From: Saccharina japonica
Lineage: Eukaryota; Sar; Phaeophyceae; Laminariales; Laminariaceae
Reading direction: 5' to 3'
Length of the DNA: 64,000 nt
NCBI GenBank assembly: GCA_008828725.1
Contig: MEHQ01001636.1
Coordinates: 413,586-477,585, forward strand
Shown: positions 43,271-54,269 of the stretch, piece after piece
Layout: every line of letters starts with the position of its first letter
How positions within the stretch are numbered: the first letter of the stretch is position 1
Notes under the pieces: generated by a model
Database searches by the model: none
Told to the model about the DNA's origin: nothing
Seen by the model: the letters and a program-made list of their open reading frames with translations, nothing else
Translations under genes and position numbers: made by a program

Positions 43271-44630
43271 AGTAGGAAGGAGAGAGAAAGGAAGGGAGGA
43301 GGAAACAAATGGGATGCAAAAAAAAACGAAAAACATGTTCAAAATATTTACGAGCTGGGCCAGCCGTAAACCGGATGAACCTTTGTTGAGTCGTATCTCG
43401 TGAACCACTGCAAATTAACCTACGAAAATCGACAGCGCTAAACCTGACACACCACTGCTTATGCAAAAACAAAATACGTCTATGAAATTTATTTTTATTT
43501 TCCCGACTTGATCTCGCGCTGAGACATCTGCGAAAACTCAATAACACCGACTTTTTGACACAAGGTTCGTATAAAAATCGATCAAAACGAAACTTGGTGG
43601 AGACAGTGCTGAAGACACAACAAGGAAAAGAGCGATCTAGGTCTCGTTGCCCAGTTCGCCACCCATCAAGCAATATCCCCTAAACCGATCCCCCACACAC
43701 TAAGTCAAGTCATTACAAAAAAATGGCATTTCTGCGATGCCCCTGGATGCCTCGCTAATTTTTGAGAATTTTGCACTGAGTTGTTAAAACCGGATTCGAA
43801 TCGCACGTTCAAAGGCATTCATTCACTGTCGGCCCTATTTTTAATTTATTTTGTTTACTAGTTTCGGTCGCTGTTGTATTTTTTTCGGGTTTTTCGATCG
43901 GTCATATCTCTTGGACCACATGAAATAATGCATAGGGCCGAAGGTCATGAAACAGTACAGGGTTTGTATGGCTAGCAAACTGGATGTCTTTTTCGGTGAG
44001 CATGGATTACGCGGTCACAGCGTTCTTCCCTGAAATGCACTCTAGAAGCGAAACAAGTGCCAAAATGCAAAAGCGAGTCTAGGAGCAGTACAACACCAGC
44101 GAGAAACCACCAACATCAGCCATCCAGAAGCAGGGGCAAGAGAAGATAGGGAAGGAGCGCTAGCCAGGAGAGCGGCGCACTGCCATCTAGCCAAGACCTC
44201 CTTGTGAGACGGGATGAATGGACGAGCCAGATATCGAAGTGGATTGTCGAGCTACGGACCGCAAGATATGGCCTGTGTTCGGAAGAAGGAGGAGCATAAC
44301 GGGAGCGCACACCAGCATTGTCTACTGCGAGGTGTTGGAGGGGTCAGGATGGAGCCGGAAGGATGGCGGCCGACGTGGTCAAAGAGAAAGAGGGAGATCG
44401 CGCAAATAGAAGACCACCCGTTGTCTACCCGAGCACCACGCTCTGAAGAGGCACGTATTTTCTTTGATGTTTTAGTGTGATTAAATGGATGGTTGTGTCT
44501 TTCTTTTTCTGGTATTCCTGGCTCGTTAGTATTATTGCCAGAATTTCCATTGTTGGCTCGATTTTGCAGGAGTACCGAGGGTGATCGATTTTGTTTTTTT
44601 CGACATCTCACAGATTGTGTTGTTCGTTAG
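43270..44630. other. intergenic, no confident gene
   Basis: Mixed sequence. The open frames (minus 43131-43673 and 44252-44611, plus 44214-44480) carry no recognised domain. A GGATTCGAATCGCAC word near 43791 resembles a B box but has no A box at the right distance. Confidence 0.4.
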
Positions 44631-44636
44631 GGGGGA

Positions 44637-45150
44637 GGCGGGGGGGGGGGGGGTACTCATGTTGTGCACGGCCGTAGTCATATGACCATAGACCCTCGCA
44701 TCCCTACAATGCCGGGACGGAGCGCGTTGGGTTTTCACCAACCAGGCAGACATTGCTTGCACCAAGCGCGAAACGCCGTGAGGTATTGGGCGAGTCGCAT
44801 GGAGGGTGAGCTGCATCCTGTTAAGAACCGCCTCTGAGGCGGACTTGCATATGGACGACAGCTTCAATGAGTTAATTTAATTTCTGGTGTGGCCACTTCC
44901 GGAGACAGCAATGGGTTTTACTATGTAACTGCCTCGCGGACGCCTTACCATATTAACACTACGGGATACGACCATTCCCCTTGTGCGGAACAAAGGTTCT
45001 CCACCCCGCACAAATGATCTACTCGACCGCCAGCTTTGGTGACCGCCAAAACAAAATAACAAAAAAAAACGGCACCCTGGTTGTCTAGCTCACGCAGCGA
45101 GTGGCGTGTTTTACAGCGTCGTTGCCAACCGACACCAACCCAACCCGGGG
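44637..45150 (-). mobile_element. dispersed repeat family M, copy 2
   Basis: Reverse complement of 13965-14490, from the homopolymer G run at 44637-44654 to GGTTGGGTTGGTGTCGG near 45126-45150. Internal order is preserved with substitutions and small indels. Confidence 0.65.
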
Positions 45151-45159
45151 GGGTCACTA

Positions 45160-45660
45160 AAACCAAGTGAAAAAAATGAACATAAGGATATTTTTTCCCC
45201 GTTTTCTTAGTTTATCATGTGATCACAACGGTTGCAACGGTTTTCTATTCCGACCTCTGAGGGTGTGGTGTGTCGTTTTCTCTTTTTTCTGGACGCCCCA
45301 GGTAGTACCAGCAGTATTTATGCTTGGTCTGCTGGTGGTGTTGAGTTTGAGACCTTTACACTGTAAGCCAGATGCTTGCGTATTTTTATATTGGAGTTTA
45401 GCTTTGGTAATTGTAGCCAGTACCAGTCATTTGTACTCGTTTGTTACCACCCTCGCTGTCTGCCGCCCACGTTCTGTTTTCAATTAACCCACGCTACCAG
45501 TACTACTACTGCTGTGTACGGAAAATGTAAATGCTACAGTTCGGTGTGTATTTGGGTTTGGGAATTATTGAAATAAGTACTGCTGTTTGTGAGATGAAGC
45601 AGGAAAATATATTGGAATTCAGGCTTCCCGTTTCATTTTCATAGAAACACCTTAAGTGTC
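45160..45660. other. intergenic, no gene seen
   Basis: A 106-codon frame at 45167-45487 is hydrophobic and unremarkable. No element recognised. Confidence 0.4.
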
Positions 45661-45663
45661 TTC

Positions 45664-45830
45664 GGATTAAGGATTCCCGCCCGTCGAAAAACGGCGTAAT
45701 ACCTGTGGAGTAAGGCTGCGGATTAGGGTTTCCCACCCGTCGAATAACGACGTAGTACCTGTGGAGTTAAGCTGCGGATTAAGGTTTCCCGCCCGTCGAA
45801 TATCGACGTAGTGCCTGTCGATTCAAGTTT
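45664..45830. repeat. three 57-bp tandem units with a CGTCG/CGACG hairpin
   Basis: Units start near 45664, 45720 and 45777 with GGATTAGGGTTTCCC-type sequence. Each contains a stem-loop: CGTCGAAAAACGGCG, CGTCGAATAACGACG, CGTCGAATATCGACG. The second and third are perfect; the first has one G-T type mismatch. Confidence 0.75.
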
Positions 45831-46449
45831 GCATGGAAGCTACTGCTGTAGTTCGGTGTCGTATGGCTGCACTGCTGTACTGCTGTAGTTATAGCGCGAG
45901 AACGAGTATGGTATATATATATATTGCCATACGGTTACCCTGCACTGCTCTTTGCTGATATAGCAGCCTGTTTGTCACACAAGAAGTCAGTGCACCCCCC
46001 TCCCCGACCGGTAGTTTGCATATTCGTATACAGTAGTACGTAGGATACATAACTGCCTGATACAAAGCCGAGTGAGTGTGCATGCGCGTGACATGTAGAT
46101 GGACTTTGGTAAATAGCCGTGTCTCTGGTGGTACTTTGGTCAGTAACGCCGAAATTCCACCGAATACTAGATTTGGAATATCGGGATAAAGGGTTTTTAC
46201 ATAACGGATATAATATACATGCCATGTTTCTGATATAGCTCTAACTAACTGCAAGGTAACGATATTAAATTTTGAACTTCAAATGTAGTTAGTTGTCTCC
46301 TGACTAGAGGTGGGCACCGGAAGGCAAAAACAAAAAACCGAAACCGGATAACGAGGCGTCATTATCAAAACAAAAACCGGATAAAACCGTTTTGTTCCAG
46401 CCGGTTTTAACCGGTTTTCCGAAAACCGGTTAAAACTGGATGGCAACGT

Positions 46450-48990
46450 GAAACGCCTCCAAACCATTGAACATAACGGCATGTTTGGGTCTTAAACGTG
46501 CTGTTTATATGTGGGTTCCGAGCCACAACCACAGCACACAGGGTGACGCGATTTTAAGGTGTACACATTGTTGTGAAGAAGACATTGCCGGTGCACAGGT
46601 GTTACAGGTACTATATACCTCCCCCCAAGACTATCCAGCACTGAACAACGGTCAGCTGTTTGCATGGTGGGTTTCCAAAAACCGTGGTTGTATACGTCGC
46701 TGTCAAACGTGTTATTTGTAACCACGTGCCTATACCACGGGTCGTCAAGGAAAGAGTAGTAGATAAAGTACACGTACCACCACGTTATCAAATATACACA
46801 CAAGTAGAGCCAGTACCTGTGGTCAAAGGCCCATCATAAACACCACACAGGAGTGAGCCGTACCTTTCCGTCACGCTCCACCCTCACATGTATACGGGCA
46901 GTATCTTATCATCAAAGCCCGGGTCGTATCTTAACATCAGCGACTGCTCCCACGAGGAACAGCTCCACACGAGGCATCCATCATCTCAGATCATAATGCC
47001 TCGCCACACCATATAAAACCCAAATCTCCGTAGACCAGTATGAAACGCCCACATATCGGGAAACCAGTATCGAGTCACCGCATACCACAAACAGCCCCCC
47101 TATTCGGTGCGATACGATAGGTCCCGAATAAGTTATTACCAACTGCCAGGTAAAACGGCAAGTCCTAAATTCCATAATGAATCACTGCCAAGGTAAAACG
47201 GCAACCCCGAATTCCATCCTTCATCATTGCCAAGGTAAAACGGCAATCCCGATACCCAATCTCTCAATCTGGATTCCAGTGTATATCTCCTAAACTATGG
47301 TGAGACAGTAACTACGGGAAGGGGAAAATCCAACAAACGTGAGTATGCTGGTATAACCTTCAAACAAAACCAATAACACCGTCTTCACATAGATACCGTA
47401 CCGCCCGATAACATCGGCCCCACTGTTGTGTACTCTGTAAGAGCACAACAGAACATCTCTGATATAGAACAACTCAAATCAAATCATAGCAGCCCCCCTG
47501 CTTGACACTCCCCTCGGAAGTATGCAAGAAGACAACAATCCGCATCTGAATCCAAAAGTACTATAGGTATCAGTAATTGGTTCCCCTGTACGTGGTGCCC
47601 AATTAGCCAATAGCCAAAGCGTGCGGCGCGATTCATCAAGACCATCGACATACTCTACTGACGTATTCACCTTGCTCAGCGGATGGGTACCTCCCAACAC
47701 TTTCTCCCATTTCCTTAAGAACTCCTGAATTCGAACATAAATTCTTCAAGTACTTTCCGAAAACATTCCATGCACATCGAAAACTCCTACTATTATCCCC
47801 CAGAACCAAATGCCCCAAAACCCCCGGACGAACAAACAAACGGACAAACCAGTGGATTAAATCACAACAAGTTATCCACAGAGTCACGGTCAAAGCGAAA
47901 TGTCCCAGCGTGTAACGGTGTGATGAGAAAGTCGGCTTGCTGCTGTGCCGACCGTACGTGTTAATCTCAAACTACCCGTTAGGCACATGCTCCAGACATC
48001 TACGTCCTATAATCAAACCATACACAGACACCAGCGCGCATAACTGCCCCACCAGAGACAGACCTCCGGTCAGTAGCCTTGCGTGCATAGTCCGCATGCA
48101 CGTATGATATAACCCCAAACTGGACTCCACTATCTGCGATGGAAAGTCTTCGTCGTGTTACCGAGTACAACTACTATCTCCCCCCTGCTCGGTAGACGAC
48201 AAAACGTTCATCGCGTGGTTGATAGTAAAATGCCGCGATAACAGTTTGACTCATCCCTCAACCATAAAATCAAAACCAACCTCAAGTCCAAACCCACAAA
48301 CCAGAAACATCAGCGGTCAATGATAAATAAGCACCGTAAACAACGAAACAAACAGAACGTCGTTGTCGTTGTATGCGTGCACTCACGTACAAGACTGCTC
48401 GATCCAGCGTTCTCATTCAATTATCCTCTTACCAAAACAAGCATTTAGGCCCTCGATATACCAGGTAAAGTATCGTCTCTCAATCATACCCCAGGTCATG
48501 ATAAATGGACTGCCATAACCGAGATACGTGACAATATACAGTTACTGATGCTGCTCTTTTATAGTATTCTGACATCGTACTTCAGAGGTCGTAGTACGCA
48601 ATTCAGAATGCCAAATATCAGATAGAAGTATACCAGGTGCATATAACTCTACTCGTATATCCAATGCAAGCATATTACAATCCAAGCGTCATAAATATTT
48701 CGTCTCGTCAATTCCTACTGTAACAAACGATCCAAAAACATGTAATTTACTGTAGGTCATTCCTACTAAACGTCCCCTACTCCACGCGCGCAACCCCCGT
48801 CTCCTTCTCCCTACCCTACGGACTCAACGCTTGTCTCTGCCACGGCTCAACGTCACCGCGGCATGGACTACACCTCATAAATCCGTAGCGGGAGGGTGCA
48901 GTCTGACTCGTTGAGCAAAGGGTGCATCGGGTGGTTAGTTCCAGCGCCAGGAATCAAGTCAAACCGTTAGATAACGAACCACAGAATTAT
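46450..48990. other. interior of the hAT element, no gene seen
   Basis: Apart from the small minisatellite at 47143-47250, both strands carry only short frames. If a transposase was once here it is gone or unrecognisable. Confidence 0.5.
47143..47250. repeat. three 42-bp tandem units with a TTGCC/GGCAA hairpin
   Basis: Units start near 47143, 47186 and 47227. The word TTGCCAAGGTAAAACGGCAA is complete in the third; the others vary by one or two bases. It can form a 5-bp stem. Confidence 0.7.
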
Positions 48991-49460
48991 GTACTATGTC
49001 TATGGGTAGAATCATGCCATCAAACCCCCCCTCGTGATTCTTCCCAACAGTCGTGATTTTCACACATCAATATCATGTACTGCTGTAGAATCAAGCTTAA
49101 ATCAGCAGTAATTTTGCAACACATTGATCATGCGTTGGACCAAAATTTGCAGTAATTTTCCCAATTGTATATAATGCGCTGTAAAATCAAGCCACAGAAT
49201 CAGTAATGTTCCAACACATTAATATCAGGCACTGCAGAATCAAGCCAAAATAAGCAGTAATTCTCCAACACACCCTTCCATCCGAAAATATAATACGACA
49301 CAGCAGTCTACCACGTAATGCACTGCTGCTGTAGAATCAAGCCGTCACAAACGATCATGCATTGCTGCTTGCTGTAAAATCAGTCCATCACAAACTGGTT
49401 GCACACAGCAGTGCACTTTGTCTGTAGAATCATGGCATCACAACCCCCCCCCGTGATTCC
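48990..49460. repeat. degenerate tandem repeat, about 75 bp
   Basis: CTGTAGAATCAAGCC, CAGCAGTAATTTT and CCAACACATTAATATCA recur four to six times. The stretch is bracketed by TAGAATCATGCCATCA (49010) and TAGAATCATGGCATCA (49425), each followed by a C run and GTGATTC. Confidence 0.6.
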
Positions 49461-49479
49461 AACCGCAAGACACACCATA

Positions 49480-49680
49480 TAGTTGTGCTCCATCATACCG
49501 GGGTACAATCACACAACTCCAGCAGTCCTCGCGCACACATACCAGCCAATTGTTGACTTGCCTGGGTCAAACGGGAACGTCTGCTCTCCTACTCAGTTCC
49601 CATCCAACCACACACATAGCTGGGATCCACCATACCACGGTACAAGCTCACCACAACTACAGCAGTCCTTGCTCAAATAT
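49480..49680. repeat. diverged tandem duplication, about 130 bp
   Basis: CATCATACCGGGGTACAATC with ACTCCAGCAGTCCTCGC near 49490-49535 is repeated as CACCATACCACGGTACAAGC with ACTACAGCAGTCCTTGC near 49628-49675. Confidence 0.5.
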
Positions 49681-51076
49681 GCCGGCCAAGACACAGAAAA
49701 GCACAGAAACAAAACAACAGACCAAGCAAATCCAATCAACTTACTACACCAACAAGACAGTTGGAAAACATAGCATGCCTGCTTCCCTGGACCGAATGAG
49801 AAAGATCGCGCTCCACCGCTGCTGCTGCTGCTGCTGCCGCTGCTGCTGGTCTCCTCTCCCACGAGCTCCACCTCTGATCGCCCGTCACCATTCCCCCCCC
49901 CACGCCCATCCCGTTTCTCTGGTTTCCCTGGGTCGAGCGGGTACGAGCCACTCTGGCCCAAACCAATCTGCGGCACTCCGCCGCCCACACCATCCCCATC
50001 CCATTGCTGCTGCATCGACACCCCCTCATGCCCACGCAGCTGCTGCGGCTTCACCAACGACGAACGCGGCGGGGGCGTTACGCCAGCACCACCAAGCTTC
50101 TCCGCCTCAGGCCCTGGTTGACCTTGCACTCCGCCGCCCACACCGACCCCGCCTCATTTCGGTTCGCCGCCCGCACCACCAAGCTCCTCCACCTCAGGCT
50201 CAGCAACATCAAGCTCCACCACGTCAGCCTCAGCACAACCGAGCTCTTCCTCCCCAACCTCGTGCTTCTACTGTACAGACGCTGCTAGCGGCTCACGAGA
50301 ACCATCGAGTTCGTGCGCCTCGGACGCAGCCACACCAAGCTCGTCAAAGCTCCGGTACGGAACACCAATTTCTCCAGCTCGTCGCTTGGCAGACTGCAAC
50401 CTCTCCCACCAGACTTGCTTCTGCAGGAAGGTACGCGGTCGAGGTCCATGATACATGTTCCACAGCTCCTCGCGCGCAGCCGCTCTACGGGCATGACGTT
50501 CCTTGCTGACGACATCCAGCTCCAACCTCGTATCCGTCATCTGCTGCCAAAGTAGCTCGCTCTCCGCTGGCATAGCATTACCCCTCCTCGTTACCGACCT
50601 CGGCACTGTCGGCCCCATCTGTGGCTCCTGGAGCGCCGCCGTTCCAGCCTGCGGCACGTACCTGTAGTACGGCGCGTAGACGATAGTAGGCTGGGCAGTG
50701 CACTGCCTGGCCATGTGACCATATGCCAAAAACCCATCGCACACGCTGTTTGGGGCAAAGCAAATCGCGGCCATATGCCCTCGAGCTTCACAACACTCGC
50801 ACGTGTAGAACCCGCCCATAGACGCTCCTGAGGGTGGAGGGGACTCAGGCTGGTACCACCCATGTCCGGTGATACGTGCACAACCAGCAGTGCCCCCCGG
50901 ATTCTGCTGGTGCTGGCGCCGCCGCTGCTGTTGTTGCTGCTGCTGCGCGGCGCCACCATACTGCCGCTGGTGCTGCTGTCCACCAAAGGCATACTGCTGC
51001 TGCTGCTGTTGCTGCTGCGGCTGCGCGGTGCCACCGTTCTGCCGCTGGTGCTGCTGCTGTGGCCCGACGCCTCCAC

Positions 51077-51109
<33 letters not shown>

Positions 51110-51122
51110 CGACCATCTCCAT
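49593..51122 (-). pseudogene. Q-rich zinc-knuckle protein, interrupted by two stops
   Basis: On the minus strand the frame starts at ATG 51120-51122 (MEMVG; an in-frame TAG lies just upstream at 51135-51137). About 100 residues of poly-Gln tracts follow, then a canonical CX2CX4HX4C zinc knuckle, CECCEARGHMAAIC. A second knuckle follows in which the second Cys is Phe (CDGFLAYGHMARQC). Next is a basic, helical region with RHARRAAAREELWNMYHGPR, then a stop at 50268-50270. The same frame continues with an acidic repeat (EVGEEELGCAEADVVELDV), a TGA near 50158, and a Gly/Ser-rich tail to 49593. Zinc knuckles with this layout occur in retroelement Gag and in RNA-binding proteins. The first 284 codons are intact and may themselves be the gene. 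It lies inside the hAT element near its right end. Confidence 0.62.
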
Positions 51123-51825
51123 AGTCAATCCACACTAATTTCAATATATTTTGTTTTCAGACTAAAATGAAGGTTTTCTTTCAACGAGTCCAAACAAAGT
51201 GAAAACACAATTCAGATAGATGTCGTACGTGAATTTTTTGTATACCTTGGTATAGCACTATACTGCTGTGTGTACCCTGTTATGAGCACTGGTTGTGGTT
51301 TTATTCGGTAGAGAACCAGTGAAGAAATTGTCAGTTGCTCCCGGTTTTATCCGGTTGTTTGTCCGGTTTCCGGTTTTATCCGGTTTTCAGTTAACCGGTT
51401 TAAACCGGGGAAACAAAACGCGTTTTGTTTTCCAAAAACCGACTACTCGTACACGCCTGCTGGGTTTCCAAAAATCGGTTTAAACCGGGTTTGTTTTCGA
51501 CGGTGCCGACCTCTACTCCTGACCTGATCTGCAACGCAATATGTGAGAGTTGGAATATTTCCGTTATATGTCATCTCAGGAGATAAACTGATCATGAGCC
51601 TTGCATATTGGACATCCCCGTTTCGATATGGTAATGGCAGGGAATTGAAAACTTGCTTATGAACGGCATGTCAGTTAGTTGATGCTTTCGGCGAAACGTA
51701 CAAATGTATTCAGAAAAATATATATACGAAGAAAGAACAGAGAGTATGGATAGGTTACCGACTAGCAGGTATATTACAAGGTTATTTTCTGTAGGGTTTG
51801 TGGATTTAGGGTACGGGTATGGGAG

Positions 51826-52210
51826 TGTTACAGAACTTACAGAAGTTCCGGGTACGGGTATGAAAGTAATACAGAACTCACAGAAGTTCCGGGTATTGTG
51901 ACACAGGCGTACACAACTCACAGAAGTTCCGTGCGGGTATAAAATAGTTGTACCCTTACCCCGGATATTGTAGCACGGGGCGTACAGATAATACAGAAGT
52001 TCCGGGTACGGGTATGAAAGTGTTGTAAAACTCACAGAAGTTCCGGGTATTGTGGGACGGGCGTACAGAACTCACAGAAGAAGTTCCATACAGGTATAAA
52101 AACGTTGTACCCGTACCCCGGATGTTGTGGCACGGGCCTACAGAGCTTACAGAAGTTCCGGGTACGGGTATGAGGGTCGCACACCACTGACAGAAGTTCT
52201 CTGTAGGGTA
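51826..52210. repeat. minisatellite family F, left array
   Basis: CAGAAGTTCCGGGTA, followed by CGGGTATGAAAGT or TTGTG-CACGGGCGTA, recurs about eight times at 35-70 bp spacing, same orientation throughout. Confidence 0.8.
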
Positions 52211-52288
52211 ACAATACCCGGGAAAAAACCCGGGTATGGATTTTAACTTAGCCTACAGAAGCAACCTTGCAAAGTTTGCATACCAATA

Positions 52289-52463
52289 CAGTACAGGACA
52301 CCTATTAATAATAATAACTATAAAATCTGGTCCAGGCTAGATTTCTTATTCGAGAAAGGGTGCTTTCTACACTAGTGTCAACATAACGACTCCCGAATTT
52401 CTTATTCTCCCTTTGAATATCAGCCTGGCTTTCGTTTTAGCCTGTTTCATATTAGGTGTACTG
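52289..52463. mobile_element. TA-flanked MITE, family E
   Basis: 175 bp with TA at 52287-52288 and 52464-52465. It begins CAGTACAGGACACC and in reverse complement its right end is CAGTACACCTAATATG. Interior CCAGGCTAGATTTCTTATT, GGTGCTTTCTACACTAG and CAGCCTGGCTTTCG are shared with other E copies. Confidence 0.78.
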
Positions 52464-52470
52464 TACTGTA

Positions 52471-52660
52471 CAGCAGTAGTACAGGACACCTTATAAAAAT
52501 CAGGAAAGCTGGCCAAAGCTGCATTTCTTATTCAAGACAGGGTGCTCTCAAGGCTATAGTAACTTCAATATAAACGAATCTCGAATTTATTATTTGCTCT
52601 TAATATCATAGTGGCTTTTTCACTCTTTAAGAAATACCCTGTCTCTAATTTCGTGCCCCG
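52471..52660. mobile_element. MITE, family E, adjacent diverged copy
   Basis: Starts CAGCAGTAGTACAGGACACC seven bases after the preceding copy and ends near GTACTGCTC. Interior words are diverged. The right boundary is approximate and no right TA is visible. Confidence 0.5.
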
Positions 52661-52891
52661 TACTGCTCTTCTTGTGTCCTCGTAAAAGCGCCGGTGAACC
52701 GACAAAATATAAGAACCAAGAACAGCTACGTACTACGTACAGATATTACAATGCGTATAATGCCATGTGTACATACGACGTGAACATATCTGGTACTAAA
52801 TACGACTACGATACGTATAATACATACATACGTATAATTTAGATGTATGTCATATCATACGCACCTGTTACACAGTCTAATATTAATATTA

Positions 52892-53782
52892 GGGGATTTT
52901 ACAAAAAGGGGTACACCCCCCTGTATCGTTACAAAAAGGGGGACATCGGTTTTCGCCGCCGGGTAAGCCCATGTACTCTGTCAAATCGACTCGAAATTAA
53001 AAACTGATGCGTTTGCCACACTTACATGGCACCTCCCTACCATCCCCAGCGTTTTTTTTTTTTTCATATGTTTAACGGGTGAATGAGAGCGATCAAAAGC
53101 GGGGTGTGAGCATATCCCCCTTTTTGTTATGCCTACGCGAGGATATCCCTCTTTTCATCTACTTAGTTTGGGAAAGTCCCCCTTTTTTTGTGACGTCCCC
53201 CTTTTTGTAAATATGCAGAGAGGTATCCCCCTTTCTGTGTCAAAAAGACCTAGGGTAAGTGACCACTCCATGTTCTGGTTGTTGTGGCACGCCCAACAGA
53301 CGACGTCTAACGTCGAAAAGACCAACGGCCCATACCTAGGCAAATGTGGCCAGCAGATCAGCATACATTGGTTGGCGCCCTGTGCCCTGTTGTCCTCAAA
53401 AATCACCAACATATATATATATATAAACGAGAATACGTAAATATATACGTAACAAACGATAGTAGCACTCCTCTGGTACTACTTCTGGCTGCTGTACTTA
53501 TATATGTAGTCGTGCCGGTACCGCCGTATACGTATACGTGTATATCAGGTACGTGCCATGGCGTGAAGGAGAGGAGAGTCTTATTGTACCAGGAAATGAG
53601 CTGTTGAGCTGTGCGGTCAGAGTGGTGGTTAATATATGACTATGAGTATACCGTCAATGCGCTGGGCCGTTGGATTGGTGTTGACGACCGCCTCTTTAAC
53701 GATAACCTCGCCGCCGGTGCTTGGTAGTGTCCCCCCTTTTGTTACGATATATGGGGGGTGTCCCCCTTTTTGTCAAATGCCC
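52892..53782. mobile_element. MULE-type element, family G, perfect 9-bp duplication
   Basis: 891 bp. TTAATATTA lies directly on both sides (52883-52891 and 53783-53791). The left end is GGGGATTTTACAAAAAGGGG and the reverse complement of the right end is GGGCATTTGACAAAAAGGGG. Both subterminal regions repeat ACAAAAAGGGGGACA and CCCCCC blocks, and similar motifs occur inside near 53110-53240. There is no transposase frame. Confidence 0.88.
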
Positions 53783-53939
53783 TTAATATTATTAATAGAA
53801 CGTATCATTTTCATATTTTGGCGGCGAAATATGCCAGAAAAAAAAAGAGCCATAGAGTGGTACTATGAGACTGTACGTGAAAGTATGGTCTGAACCCGAA
53901 TAGGTACCGGCACCCCAGGTATTGTGACAAAGGTATACC

Positions 53940-54260
53940 CTTACCTGGGGTTTTGTGCCAAAGGTCTTACAGAACTTACAGAGGTTCCGGGTATGGGTAT
54001 GGATGTCTTAAAGAACTTACAGAAGTTCCGGGTTAGGGTATAAAACCTAAAACCCTTACAGAACTCACACAAGTTTCGGGTATTGTGGCCCGGGCGTACA
54101 GAACTCGCAGAAGTTCCGGGCAGGTACGAACACGTTGTACCGTTATCCCGGGTATTGTGAAACGGGGAGTACATAACTTACAGAAGTTCCGGGTACGGGT
54201 ATGAACGTCGTACAGAGCTTACAGAAGTTCCGGGTACGGGTATAAAACCCTTACAGAACT
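53940..54260. repeat. minisatellite family F, right array
   Basis: The same unit as 51826-52210, in the same orientation, about six times (CAGAAGTTCCGGGT, ACGGGTATGAACGT). The two arrays flank the family G element and the E MITEs. Confidence 0.8.
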
Positions 54261-54269
54261 TCACACCCT

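Larger units (their letters stand above)
46305..51515. mobile_element. hAT-type element, 5.2 kb, perfect 8-bp duplication
   Basis: The termini are TAGAGGTGGGCACCG on the left and, in reverse complement, TAGAGGTCGGCACCG on the right (14 of 15 match). CTCCTGAC sits directly outside both ends (46297-46304 and 51516-51523), a perfect 8-bp target duplication, the hAT hallmark. Subterminal regions on both sides are dense in AACCGGTTTT and CCGGTTTTA words (46330-46440 and 51340-51490), as in other hAT elements. Inside I find no BED finger or hAT transposase. The only substantial coding remnant is the minus-strand zinc-knuckle frame at 49593-51122, with minisatellites at 47143-47250 and 48990-49460. 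Confidence 0.88.

Noticed and set aside
49550-50509. 319-codon plus-strand frame rich in His, Pro and Ala
   Set aside because: It is antisense to the zinc-knuckle frame, has low-complexity composition and no domain, and overlaps CTG/CAG runs.
50862-51170. Poly-Leu, poly-Cys and poly-Ala frames on the plus strand
   Set aside because: They are the complementary reading of the poly-Gln CAG tracts.
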